Positions 1 to 7,626 of a stretch of 11,520 bases of DNA are shown here, piece after piece. The position numbers and the translations under genes were made by a program. The notes under the pieces were generated by a model, which saw only the letters and a list, made by a program, of their open reading frames with translations, did no database searches and had not been told where the DNA came from. Source of the DNA: Deltaproteobacteria bacterium (lineage in GTDB: Bacteria > Desulfobacterota_B > Binatia > UBA9968); contig JAPUHZ010000324.1 in NCBI GenBank assembly GCA_027297485.1, positions 1 through 11,520 on the forward strand, read 5' to 3'. Each line of letters begins with the position of its first letter. Within the stretch, counting starts at the first letter, position 1.

Positions 1-705
1 CAACCTTTCTTCGCAACGATCCTTACTGTTTCGCTGCACTCGCCCTGGGAGTATCCTAAAGGGCGCATCGAAGCTCTCCCAACCGATACCCTGATTCCTC
101 CCGGTTTTGTATACGAGGAACTGAACAACTATCGGTACGCCGATTACGCTGTCGGCCGGTTCATCCGAGAAGCGCGAGGTGCGCCCTATTTTGACGATAC
201 CCTATTCGTTTTCGTCGGCGACCACGGGATACATCTTCGCGGGCGAGCTCTTATCCCCGTAGAGGAATATCGTGTTCCCGCGCTCTTCCTTGCCCCCAAG
301 CATCTTCGGCCTAAGCGGATCCGACGTGTGACGAGCCAGCTCGATCTGCCTCCCTCCATCATGGGGATCATCGGGGGAACCTATCGAAGCACCTTTTTCG
401 GTGACGATGTGCTCGCACACGAAGGCGATGACGGCCTCGCTATCATGATATACAACAAAAAAAGATACGGCGTGATCTTCGGCTCGAACCTCACTATATT
501 TTCCGAAACCGGCGAGGAGCTGACTTACGAACACAGCAGCGCCAACCCGGACCCATGGAGGACGGCTCGGTTAACGCCCGGACAGCACAACTACACCCAG
601 AACGCCATCGCCCTGCTCCAGGTGGCTGAACACCTCGTTAAGACCGGCCGGTACATGACTGTTCCACAGGCTAAGCAGTCAGGTAAACCAATGGCGGCCG
701 CGTAA
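1..705 (+). CDS. LTA-synthase-family sulfatase/phosphatase-fold protein, C-terminal part (5' end outside the window)
   Basis: The frame is open from the first base and ends at TAA 703-705, giving 234 C-terminal residues of a longer protein. An early segment reads TVSLHSPW, which matches the T-x-S-x-H-x-P(W/F) region of the catalytic domain in lipoteichoic-acid-synthase-like sulfatases. Next come YADYAVGRFI and then GDHG, with D74 and H75 (window numbering) fitting the metal-binding Asp-His of the alkaline phosphatase superfamily. EYRVPALFLAPK follows as the usual post-DHG strand. Family members are normally membrane-anchored by several N-terminal helices and act outside the cytoplasm, transferring or hydrolysing phospho- or sulfo-groups on lipid or glycan headgroups. 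The nucleophilic Thr/Ser and the membrane segments lie left of the window, so the substrate cannot be judged. It could instead be a phosphoethanolamine-transferase-like member. The gene is convergent with the oppF-like gene, 81 bp away. An internal ATG at 361 is not its start, because family motifs lie upstream of it. Confidence 0.82.
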   Translation, partial: QPFFATILTVSLHSPWEYPKGRIEALPTDTLIPPGFVYEELNNYRYADYAVGRFIREARGAPYFDDTLFVFVGDHGIHLRGRALIPVEEYRVPALFLAPKHLRPKRIRRVTSQLDLPPSIMGIIGGTYRSTFFGDDVLAHEGDDGLAIMIYNKKRYGVIFGSNLTIFSETGEELTYEHSSANPDPWRTARLTPGQHNYTQNAIALLQVAEHLVKTGRYMTVPQAKQSGKPMAAA

Positions 706-750
706 GCGGAAGGCGTCTAGGAAACGCAGGGCATCATTATCTATTATTGC

Positions 751-771
751 AGAGACAGATCCCGTCTCTTT
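751..771 (+). terminator. Possible weak hairpin terminator between convergent genes
   Basis: AGAGAC at 751-756 pairs perfectly with GTCTCT at 764-769 around a 7-nt loop, and TTT follows at 769-771. It lies 45 bp after the sulfatase stop and just past the end of the convergent oppF-like gene, where a terminator would be expected. The stem is only 6 bp and the T-tract is short on the plus strand and absent on the minus strand, so this is a tentative call. Confidence 0.3.
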
Positions 772-786
772 CAGAAACATCTCTCT

Positions 787-1824
787 TCAGACACGGATGC
801 AGGCCACCCAGTGTTGGGGCTTAACTTCTCTCAGTTCAGGGACTCCTTTGCTGCACTCCCCAATGGCAATGGGACAACGCGGGTGAAAGACACACCCCGA
901 CGGGGGGTTTAAGGCGCTTGAGACCTCTCCTCCGAGGACCATACGTTCCCGCTTGGCCTCGACTAAGGGATCGGGGATGGGAACAGCCGAAAGGAGGGCT
1001 TTGGTATAGGGGTGGAGCGGATTTTCGTACAGCTCTTGGCGGTCGGCGATCTCGACCACTTTCCCCAAGTACATCACCGCGATCCGGTCGCTGATGTGGC
1101 GCACTACCGAGAGATCGTGGGCGATAAAGAGATAGGTGAGGGCGAATCGCTCCTGCAACCCTTCCAGGAGGTTAATGATCTGGGCCTGAATGGAAACGTC
1201 TAGAGCCGAGATCGGCTCGTCACAGACAATAAACTTTGGCTTAAGCGCCAGGGCGCGGGCGATGCCGACCCTCTGTCTTTGACCGCCGCTCAGCTCATGA
1301 GGGTAGCGGTCGGCCATGAGCGGATTTAGCCCTACCACCGTGAGGAGATCGGCCACCCGATCCCGACACTCACGCCCCTTTTGCGCTATCCCGTGGACCC
1401 GAATCGGCTCGCCGATGATCTGGCCTATGGTCATGCGTGGATTGAGAGAACTATAGGGGTCCTGGAAGACGATCTGCATCTCCCGTCGCAAAGGACGAAG
1501 CCCAGCGTCAGACATCTGCGCTAGGTCCTGGCCTTCGAACAAGACCTTCCCTTCGGTAGGACGATCGAGCTGAAGAATGCAACGGCCGGTGGTCGTCTTG
1601 CCGCAGCCCGATTCCCCTACCAGACCCAGGGTCTCCCCTCGCTGAATGGAAAAACTGACATCATCCACAGCTTTAACCCAGCCCACCACGCGCTGAGTAA
1701 ACAGCCCACCAAGAACCGGGAAGTACTTCTTCAGGCCGCGCACCTCGAGTATGGCGCAATTTTTCTTTTCCCCAGCGCTTGTCTCTTCAGGTTGGGAACT
1801 TAATGGGCTCTGAGCGCTCTCCAT
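787..1824 (-). CDS. oppF: Oligopeptide/dipeptide ABC transporter ATP-binding protein, OppF/DppF type
   Basis: This 345-residue cytoplasmic ATPase would power a peptide or small-solute importer as a heterodimer with the OppD-like protein. Visible motifs in order are Walker A GESGCGKT (about residues 70-77), the Q-loop [11 protein letters not shown], the ABC signature LSGGQRQRV, Walker B FIVCDEP followed by SALD, and the H-loop FIAHDLSV. The C-terminal extension contains [12 protein letters not shown] (oligo_HPY region). It then has a four-cysteine pattern C-x5-C-x6-C-x17-C, beginning GCVFHPRC, that is shared with the upstream gene; homologous cysteines bind an iron-sulfur cluster in some peptide transporters. 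About 23 residues precede the conserved domain, so the true start may be slightly downstream of the ATG chosen here. It follows the oppD-like gene by 12 nt and is surely cotranscribed with it. Opp, Dpp and App families cannot be separated by ATPases alone, so the symbol denotes the type, not the substrate. Confidence 0.93.
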   Translation of the reverse strand: MESAQSPLSSQPEETSAGEKKNCAILEVRGLKKYFPVLGGLFTQRVVGWVKAVDDVSFSIQRGETLGLVGESGCGKTTTGRCILQLDRPTEGKVLFEGQDLAQMSDAGLRPLRREMQIVFQDPYSSLNPRMTIGQIIGEPIRVHGIAQKGRECRDRVADLLTVVGLNPLMADRYPHELSGGQRQRVGIARALALKPKFIVCDEPISALDVSIQAQIINLLEGLQERFALTYLFIAHDLSVVRHISDRIAVMYLGKVVEIADRQELYENPLHPYTKALLSAVPIPDPLVEAKRERMVLGGEVSSALNPPSGCVFHPRCPIAIGECSKGVPELREVKPQHWVACIRV

Positions 1825-1836
1825 CGTCAGCTTAAC

Positions 1837-2820
1837 CTACACTTGACCTAAGGTCTCTACCTCCCAGCAGGCTGACCGGTGGGCCTCTCCGGCCTCTCTC
1901 AAGGGTGGCACTTCATTTGCGCACTTCTCAACGGCGAATTTGCAGCGCGGTCGGAAGCTGCACCCATCGGGTAGATTCCAGAGATCGGGTGGTTGCCCTT
2001 TAATAGGATCGAGCTTGGCCTTGCGCGGCTGATCTAGGCGCGGCACCGAGCGGAGGAGACCGATCGTATAGGGATGGCGCGGATTTTGGTAGATCTCTCT
2101 CGCGCTGGCACTCTCGATGACCTTGCCCGCATACATGACATGGACCCGGTCTGCATAACGGGCCACAACCCCTAGGTTATGCGTGATGATCATCAACGCC
2201 ACGCCAAACTTCTGGGATAGGCCCCGCATCAGTTCTAAGATCTGTGCCTGGATAGTCACGTCCAGCGCGGTGGTAGGCTCATCGGCCAAGATCAGCTTGG
2301 GGTTACAGCTAAGGGCGATGGCGATCATCACCCGCTGACGCATGCCGCCGCTCAACCGGTGCGGATAGTCTGAGAGCCTCTGTTCAGGATCGGGGATCCC
2401 CACGAGTTGCAGGAGTTCCAACGCGCGTCTCTTTGCCTCTTCCTTGGATACTGCATTATGGGCCTCCAGGGTCTCGGTGATCTGGCGCCCAATCGTCAGG
2501 ACCGGATTGAGCGAGGTCATAGGCTCCTGAAAGATCATCGCGATCTCTGCGCCCCTGACCTTGCGCATCTCTTCTTCACCGAGCGTGAGAAGGTTCCTTC
2601 CTTGAAAGCGGATCTCCCCGCCGACAATGGATCCCTGGGGCTTGGGGACAAGACGCATAATCGATAAAGCGCTCATCGTCTTGCCACATCCGCTCTCCCC
2701 GACCAGGGCCACAGTCTCGCCTGCCCTCACATCGTAAGAAACTCCATCCACGGCCTTCACAACTCCCTGTGAGGTATGGAAATAGGTCTTGAGGCCCCGC
2801 AGCTCTAACAGAGCGGCCAT
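1837..2820 (-). CDS. oppD: Oligopeptide/dipeptide ABC transporter ATP-binding protein, OppD/DppD type
   Basis: This 327-residue ATPase is the partner of the downstream OppF-like protein in a peptide- or nickel-type ABC importer. It shows Walker A GESGCGKT at residues 41-48, the Q-loop [11 protein letters not shown], the signature LSGGMRQRV, Walker B LILADEP followed by TTALD, and the H-loop IITHNLGV. The C-terminal oligo_HPY segment [12 protein letters not shown] is followed by C-x5-C-x6-C-x17-C, starting GCSFRPRC, a possible Fe-S site. The length and architecture are normal for the family. The ATG at 2820 places the domain directly at the N-terminus. An anti-SD-like GGGGTGAT lies 13 nt upstream (2834-2841), rather far for an ideal ribosome-binding site. 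The usual permease (oppB/C) and binding-protein (oppA) genes are not adjacent: the next gene upstream on this strand is an unrelated UPF0182 protein. The pair must therefore work with membrane subunits encoded elsewhere, or is a remnant of a full operon. Confidence 0.93.
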   Translation of the reverse strand: MAALLELRGLKTYFHTSQGVVKAVDGVSYDVRAGETVALVGESGCGKTMSALSIMRLVPKPQGSIVGGEIRFQGRNLLTLGEEEMRKVRGAEIAMIFQEPMTSLNPVLTIGRQITETLEAHNAVSKEEAKRRALELLQLVGIPDPEQRLSDYPHRLSGGMRQRVMIAIALSCNPKLILADEPTTALDVTIQAQILELMRGLSQKFGVALMIITHNLGVVARYADRVHVMYAGKVIESASAREIYQNPRHPYTIGLLRSVPRLDQPRKAKLDPIKGQPPDLWNLPDGCSFRPRCKFAVEKCANEVPPLREAGEAHRSACWEVETLGQV

Positions 2821-3117
2821 AGTGTATTATCTTATCACCCCTTGTAGTCAGGAAGCGCAACTCGTGGTGCATCGCACTAGCAGCGATCCAGATAATGATA
2901 GAATCATTTTCCCCAGGCGTCCAGCCGGCGTGAGACCTTATGGCTAGGAGCCGACTTATGTTTCCTCTCCGCCATTGAGATTATATCGACCAAAGGGAAG
3001 AGATACCGCTTCTCCTCTGGAGTATGCTAATATTCAAGAGGCCATCTTCCTTGGGGAGATGGAGACAGACCAAGGCTCCCCGCAAGAGGTGCTGTCGCGA
3101 ACAGCTTTTCCTCGTGA
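2821..3117. other. Intergenic region with no convincing gene
   Basis: These 297 bp separate the stop of the UPF0182 gene from the start of the oppD-like gene, both on the minus strand. I see no tRNA cloverleaf, no tandem repeat and no reading frame with family character. CCTTGG at 3049-3054 and CCAAGG at 3070-3075 form a 6-bp inverted repeat with a 15-nt loop, 43 bp past the UPF0182 stop. It has no T-tract on the minus strand, so it is at most a weak or Rho-associated end. A promoter for oppDF is expected here, but no box pair has good spacing. Confidence 0.5.
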
Positions 3118-5865
3118 TCAGCGGCCCTGCTCCAGTTTTTTCAGGAGCGCCTCAAGCCTCTTGAGCTCCTCGCCAAATCCAGCCCAATCTCCCCCGCGCA
3201 GGAACTCCTGAGAGCGTGCGTAGTGTTGCAAGGCACGGCTAGCCAAGTTTTCCTCCTCTTTGCCAACTTGAGGGAGCGTTGCCACTTGGGTTGTCTCCTT
3301 GGCTGTCGTACTGCCGAAAAGGCGCTGGAGAGAGAGTTCCAAGGTCTTTTCCATAGCGATCTTGTTGCCGAAGGCCGTGATCACCCTTTTCAGTTCTGGA
3401 AGCGATCCCTTCTCTGCTGCCAGGTAGAGGGGCTGGACATAAAGAAGGGACTTTTCAATCGGGATCGCCAACAGGCTGCCCCGGATCACCTGCGACCCCC
3501 GTTGTCCCCAGAGACTGAGCTGCTGCGAGATGTAAGCATCCTGGTCGATCCGGGCATCAATCTGTCTCGGTCCGTAGACCAGCTTTGCCTTGGGAAACTC
3601 TAGAGCAATAAGTTTGCCGTAATGGGGCGGGTCGCTCCGCGCCGCCAGCCACGCCCGCATGTTGTCCTTCTTGTTGGGAGTAAAGGGGAGAAGAAGAATG
3701 AACTCCTCTTTCTTTTCACCGGGAAGGCGCATGATCGTGTAGTAAGGATCTATCTCCCGTTCCACCTCCTGTTCCCTCATCGGGCCAACCATGCGCGGCA
3801 TCTCCCGTCCCCCCTCTCGCCTCTGTTCGTTTACAACCCTACGAGGGATGCTCAGCAGGTCTTCCTTGTTATAGAAGACCTGAGCATCCTGCATGTGGTA
3901 GGTGGCATACATGCGTGCCTGGATATTAAAGAGATCCTGGGGATAGCGGATGTGAGTCTGAAGATCCTCCGGCATCGCCTCCAAGGGCTTGAAGAGGCCC
4001 GGGAAGATCTTAGAGTAAGCCCGAATTATGGGATCATCCGGGCTGCTAATGTAGAAGGTCACTGTTCCGTGATAGGCGTCGACAACCGCCTTGACCGAGT
4101 TGCGAATGTAGTTTCCCAGTTTCTGGGTTCGCTCAGAGTATGGATAGCGGTCCGAGATTGTATATCCGTCGATGATCCAGAAGAGACGACCCCCCTCGGC
4201 AATGACAAGATAAGGGTCCCGGTCAAAGGTAATAAAAGGAGCAATCTTCTTAACCCGCTCCTGGATCTGGCGGTAGTAAAGGATCCGGCTTTCATTGGTA
4301 ATCTCATTGGCGAGAAAGATGCTCGTGGTTGTATAGCGGGCTGAATAGAGGAGCCTACGCCAGAAGGAGCGGATTGGGACACCCCCCTTGCCATCGTAGG
4401 TCGTGTAAATATTTTGATCTCCTGAGGGATAATCGAGTTCCTGGGCCTTGGTCTTTACAAAGACATAATCGTTGGCCCGCTCTCCAAAATAGATCTCCGG
4501 GCGGGTGACTTTGATGGACCGACTTGATACCGGCGGGATGTCCTTGATGAAGAACACTGGCAGACCCTCCGGGGTGACCTGGTTCACAGGCCCAAAAACC
4601 ACGCCATAACCGTGGGTGAAAATAAGATGTTCGTTGACCCAGCTGCGGCTGGGCAGATCTTCGTGGGAAAGCTCTCGCGCTGAAAGCATGACCTGGCGAT
4701 AGTCGCCGTTGATCTGGTAGCGGTCGTTGTCGACATCGACAAACTTGTAATAGGTGCGGATCTCCTGCTTCTGGCCATAAGTCGCCAGGAGGGGACGATG
4801 CTCCCAGAGCCGGATATTCTTAATGGTTAGGTCGTTGCGCTTGATATCGGCAGCAGTGAGCTGCTCCTCCGCAGGGAACTCCTGGGACTCGATTTTATCC
4901 AAGCCATAGGCCCGCCGCGTGAATTCAATGTTGCGCTTGATAAATGTCCGCTCTGCGGCAATCTCATTGGGCACTACTCGAAAGCGTTGGAGAAGAGAGG
5001 GGTAGAGTTTCAACCCTATGATATGGACCAAAATCAAGGCCCCGAGGCCGATGAAAAGGTACTTAAACCCCGGGCGATAGATCTGGAAGAGACAGAGTAC
5101 GGCGCTGATCACGGCTAGGAAGGTCAGGACGCGCAAGGCGGGGAGAGAGGCATAGACATCCGCATAGCTCGCGCCGAAGGCTGCCCCCCTGGGTGAATAA
5201 AGGAGCCCAAAGGTGTCCAGAAAGTAGCCTCCAGCCTTAACTAGGAGAATAGCGGCAACCAGGCTGAAGAGGTGAGCTCTCGCCCGCTCGGTGATAGAGA
5301 GCCCTCGTTGTGTGTACTGGACCCCCCGATAAAGAAGATAAGTAAAGGCGGTCACCAAGAAGGTAAGCCCCAGGGTAACGGTGAGCCAGTTGTAGAGCGC
5401 AGTCACGGCTGGCAGACGAAAGACGTAGAAGCCGATGTCGCGGCTAAAGAGGGGATCCTCAAGCCCAAAAGGAACCGAGTTTAAAAAAAGGAGGAGCGAT
5501 TTCCACTGGCTGGCTGCCTGTGGGGCAGCGAAGAGCCCCAGTAGGATGGCAACAGGCAGGAGCAAACGCTTGAGCAGTGGATCGACCAGCTCAAGACTGG
5601 GTAGCTCGATGGCAGTCTCCTCATCCGAAAAACGAACGCCCGTGGGCGTTTTGGCCGCTAGCTTGACATTAAAATAGACCAGCAGGAAAAAGAGTCCCCC
5701 GAACACAATGGCTAAGGTAAGCTTAAACGCAAGGGCGGTTTTAAAAACCTGAGTAAAGCCAACTTCCTGAAACCAGAGCCAATCCGTGTAAAGAGAAACT
5801 GCCTGGCTGAGAAATACAACAAGAAACAAGAAAACAAAGAACAGTATCCCTGCGAAACGTTTCAT
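3118..5865 (-). CDS. UPF0182 (COG1615) family integral membrane protein
   Basis: This 915-residue protein of unknown biochemical role belongs to the UPF0182 family, whose members have an N-terminal membrane domain and a large domain outside the membrane core. I count seven hydrophobic segments, at about residues 4-25, 44-66, 100-117, 155-178, 197-216, 241-262 and 268-287. Between the third and fourth lies DPLFSRDIGFYVFRLP (137-152), a motif typical of the family. After the last helix, a region of about 600 residues starts with VVPNEIAAERTFIKRNI. It contains many aromatic/proline segments such as FTHGYGVVFGPVNQ and is probably extracytoplasmic. The C-terminus is a charged, likely helical or coiled tail rich in E, K and L. 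The start ATG is supported by a strong AGGAGGT ribosome-binding site. Length is normal for the family and the frame is intact. It shares a strand with oppDF but is 297 bp away, so joint transcription is uncertain. It is divergent from the biosynthetic operon. Confidence 0.93.
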   Translation of the reverse strand: MKRFAGILFFVFLFLVVFLSQAVSLYTDWLWFQEVGFTQVFKTALAFKLTLAIVFGGLFFLLVYFNVKLAAKTPTGVRFSDEETAIELPSLELVDPLLKRLLLPVAILLGLFAAPQAASQWKSLLLFLNSVPFGLEDPLFSRDIGFYVFRLPAVTALYNWLTVTLGLTFLVTAFTYLLYRGVQYTQRGLSITERARAHLFSLVAAILLVKAGGYFLDTFGLLYSPRGAAFGASYADVYASLPALRVLTFLAVISAVLCLFQIYRPGFKYLFIGLGALILVHIIGLKLYPSLLQRFRVVPNEIAAERTFIKRNIEFTRRAYGLDKIESQEFPAEEQLTAADIKRNDLTIKNIRLWEHRPLLATYGQKQEIRTYYKFVDVDNDRYQINGDYRQVMLSARELSHEDLPSRSWVNEHLIFTHGYGVVFGPVNQVTPEGLPVFFIKDIPPVSSRSIKVTRPEIYFGERANDYVFVKTKAQELDYPSGDQNIYTTYDGKGGVPIRSFWRRLLYSARYTTTSIFLANEITNESRILYYRQIQERVKKIAPFITFDRDPYLVIAEGGRLFWIIDGYTISDRYPYSERTQKLGNYIRNSVKAVVDAYHGTVTFYISSPDDPIIRAYSKIFPGLFKPLEAMPEDLQTHIRYPQDLFNIQARMYATYHMQDAQVFYNKEDLLSIPRRVVNEQRREGGREMPRMVGPMREQEVEREIDPYYTIMRLPGEKKEEFILLLPFTPNKKDNMRAWLAARSDPPHYGKLIALEFPKAKLVYGPRQIDARIDQDAYISQQLSLWGQRGSQVIRGSLLAIPIEKSLLYVQPLYLAAEKGSLPELKRVITAFGNKIAMEKTLELSLQRLFGSTTAKETTQVATLPQVGKEEENLASRALQHYARSQEFLRGGDWAGFGEELKRLEALLKKLEQGR

Positions 5866-5868
5866 ACT

Positions 5869-5875
5869 ACCTCCT
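5869..5875 (-). promoter_or_regulatory. Ribosome-binding site of the UPF0182 gene
   Basis: On the minus strand this reads AGGAGGT, a near-perfect Shine-Dalgarno sequence, followed by 3 nt and then the ATG at 5865. It fixes the start of the 915-residue protein. Confidence 0.8.
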
Positions 5876-6044
5876 GGTATTGGTCAATGCTCCCAGCATA
5901 GCCAGCCGCACCGTATAGATATAGAACTCAAGCAAGGAATGCAACCAACCTCAAAGCCTAATCGACTGAAGTGAAGAAAAGCTATGCATCCACGTCCACC
6001 TTAAGCCCGACTTTGCCGGAGTCTTGGTCTGCCCACGAGAACTC

Positions 6045-6071
6045 TTGACAATTGGTTTAGGATTAAATAAT
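6045..6071 (+). promoter_or_regulatory. Probable sigma70-type promoter of the five-gene operon
   Basis: A perfect -35 hexamer TTGACA occupies 6045-6050. The best -10 match is AATAAT at 6066-6071 (5 of 6 bases) with a 15-nt spacer. ATAATT at 6067 and TAATTT at 6068 are weaker matches with 16- and 17-nt spacers. The stretch 6051-6112 is distinctly AT-rich compared with its surroundings. Transcription would start near 6078, leaving a leader of about 45 nt before the radical SAM start codon. No clear palindromic operator is visible. Confidence 0.5.
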
Positions 6072-6112
6072 TTATGTAGAAACATTTCAGGTGGTTAAAG
6101 TTTTAAAATCTT

Positions 6113-6118
6113 AAGGAG
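6113..6118 (+). promoter_or_regulatory. Ribosome-binding site that decides the radical SAM gene start
   Basis: AAGGAG at 6113-6118 lies 5 nt before the ATG at 6124. The in-frame GTG at 6118 overlaps the last base of this site and so cannot be the start. The protein therefore begins M-K-I-L-F-I, which also suits the first strand of a B12-binding Rossmann domain. Confidence 0.8.
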
Positions 6119-6123
6119 TGAAA

Positions 6124-7605
6124 ATGAAAATCCTATTTATAAGCCCTCCCATGGGGAATTGGGCGCCTTGGGGCGACCGTCACCTGGCATGCAACCCGCT
6201 CCATGCGCAATTGGCCGCCTTCATCCGTGAGAAAAAGGTAGCTCAAGTCGATGTCCTCGACTGTCGCGCCATGGGACTGGACGACAACCAGATGATGGAG
6301 GAGGTGATTAGGAAACAGCCGGATGTTGCCTTTTTCGGCACCCTGATCGCGGCTGCCGGCGGGGCTGCCCCGCTCAACCGTTTCCACGCCGCCATGAAGC
6401 GGATCAAAGAGAGTGCCCCTGAGACGATTACCGTGGCCGGGGGATTGATGTACACGGCCATCCCCAAAGAGATCATGGATGCGAATCCTCAGATCGATTT
6501 CGTGATTGTCAACGTTTTCGGCGACTGTGAATATACCCTATGGGAACTTTTGGAAGAGCTCAAAAATCCTACGCCTAAGGTAAGTGAAATCAAAGGACTG
6601 GTCCACCGGAAAAACGGAGAGATCGTCCTCAATCCTGCCAGGGGGTTGATCGCAAACCTCGATGAGCTTCCCACGCCCGCCTATGACCTCTTTCCTATGG
6701 ATCGTTACTACGGCTACTCCGTCATCCCCAATTACAACGAGGCGGTGACTTCTAGGGGCTGTGAGGGGGCGTGCCATTTTTGTTATGAATGGTGGCTGGT
6801 CGACCCGCGCAACCCGCGCGACTTTACCAGTCATAGGAGTCGTGGAGGAAAGAAAGTTGCGGATGAGATGGAGCTCTTGAACAAACAGTATGGGGTAAAG
6901 GCCCTCACCTTCATGGATGACGACTTCAACTCGGACCGGCAAAAAATGGTTGACCTGGTGGAGGAGCTGGAAAAGAGAAAACTGGATCTCAGTTGGTTTA
7001 TCCTGGGACGGGCGCAGAACTTTATTCGCGACGCCGACCTCATCCCACGGCTCCGCAAGGTCGGGATGTATCAGGTCTTGATCGGCATTGATGGAGGGAC
7101 GGACGAGGAGATCGCAGAGGCGCGCAAGGGACCAATGAAGGTCGGTGTCAAAGAGCTAAAGGAATTAATCCAGTATCTCCGCAAAAACGACATCTCCACG
7201 ATCGCGACTTACCTTAACGGTTTTTGGGAAGATGACGAAGCCAAGATCCGCCAGCGCGCTCGCGCAGTCGATGGGATCGATCCGGATATCGTCATGATCC
7301 AACTCTTAAATCCGATCCCGGGCTCTCCCATATGGAAGCGGGCAGTTAAAGAAAACTTGGTTGAGATTAAGGACATGAGTCTGTATGACCTCGAGCATTG
7401 TGTGATGCCTACCAAGCACCTTGCACGTCGCGAATTAGGGGAACTTACCGCCTGGGCCTTCCAGTCTTTTTATAGTAAGCCCGGTAGGGTCGAGCGAATA
7501 TTGAACGGTTATAGCTCTCCCTATGTGCGGATGAAGTTCCTCTCCTTCAAAGAGAATGCAGCGAAGTTCGAAAAGGGCGCGGCGGAAGACGCTGTGGCAA
7601 TATAA
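6124..7605 (+). CDS. B12-binding-domain radical SAM protein, BchE-like (class B-like)
   Basis: This 493-residue enzyme has an N-terminal cobalamin-binding-type Rossmann domain (about 1-140) and a radical SAM barrel (about 205-420). The [4Fe-4S] ligands are C213, C217 and C220, in CEGACHFC, the canonical CxxxCxxC. Later barrel features are FMDDDF (the usual F-x-DD-x-F strand), LIGIDGG (the G-I-E/D substrate/SAM strand) and IPGSPIW (the PGT/S-P turn). The N-terminal domain ends VAGGLMYT...IDFVIVNVFGDCEYTLWELL, matching the GG-H...GEGE-TL pattern, but with GDCE in place of GEGE. There is no DxHxxG lower-ligand motif, so cobalamin, if bound, would not be held by the classic histidine. Family members use B12 and SAM for C-methylation, ring formation or oxygen insertion; BchE makes the isocyclic ring of chlorophyll. 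The substrate here is unknown. It is first in the operon, and the SDR gene follows after 21 nt. The family call is firm and the reaction is not. Confidence 0.9.
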   Translation: MKILFISPPMGNWAPWGDRHLACNPLHAQLAAFIREKKVAQVDVLDCRAMGLDDNQMMEEVIRKQPDVAFFGTLIAAAGGAAPLNRFHAAMKRIKESAPETITVAGGLMYTAIPKEIMDANPQIDFVIVNVFGDCEYTLWELLEELKNPTPKVSEIKGLVHRKNGEIVLNPARGLIANLDELPTPAYDLFPMDRYYGYSVIPNYNEAVTSRGCEGACHFCYEWWLVDPRNPRDFTSHRSRGGKKVADEMELLNKQYGVKALTFMDDDFNSDRQKMVDLVEELEKRKLDLSWFILGRAQNFIRDADLIPRLRKVGMYQVLIGIDGGTDEEIAEARKGPMKVGVKELKELIQYLRKNDISTIATYLNGFWEDDEAKIRQRARAVDGIDPDIVMIQLLNPIPGSPIWKRAVKENLVEIKDMSLYDLEHCVMPTKHLARRELGELTAWAFQSFYSKPGRVERILNGYSSPYVRMKFLSFKENAAKFEKGAAEDAVAI

Positions 7606-7626
7606 AGTTCGAATCAAGACACATTC

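Noticed and set aside
3049..3075. CCTTGG/CCAAGG inverted repeat as an intrinsic terminator of the UPF0182 gene
   Set aside because: The stem is short, the loop is long (15 nt), and no T-tract follows on the minus strand.
3622..4344. 240-residue plus-strand open frame antisense to the UPF0182 gene
   Set aside because: It lies wholly within the UPF0182 coding sequence on the opposite strand and shows no family motif. The UPF0182 protein is full length with conserved motifs.
5881..6000. Promoter for the UPF0182 gene on the minus strand
   Set aside because: TTG-starting hexamers and TATATC/TATACG sequences are present, but no pair has a 16-18 nt spacer with good matches, so no site is called.
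6118..6120. GTG as the start of the radical SAM gene
   Set aside because: It overlaps the AAGGAG ribosome-binding site, and the ATG at 6124 is ideally spaced from that site.
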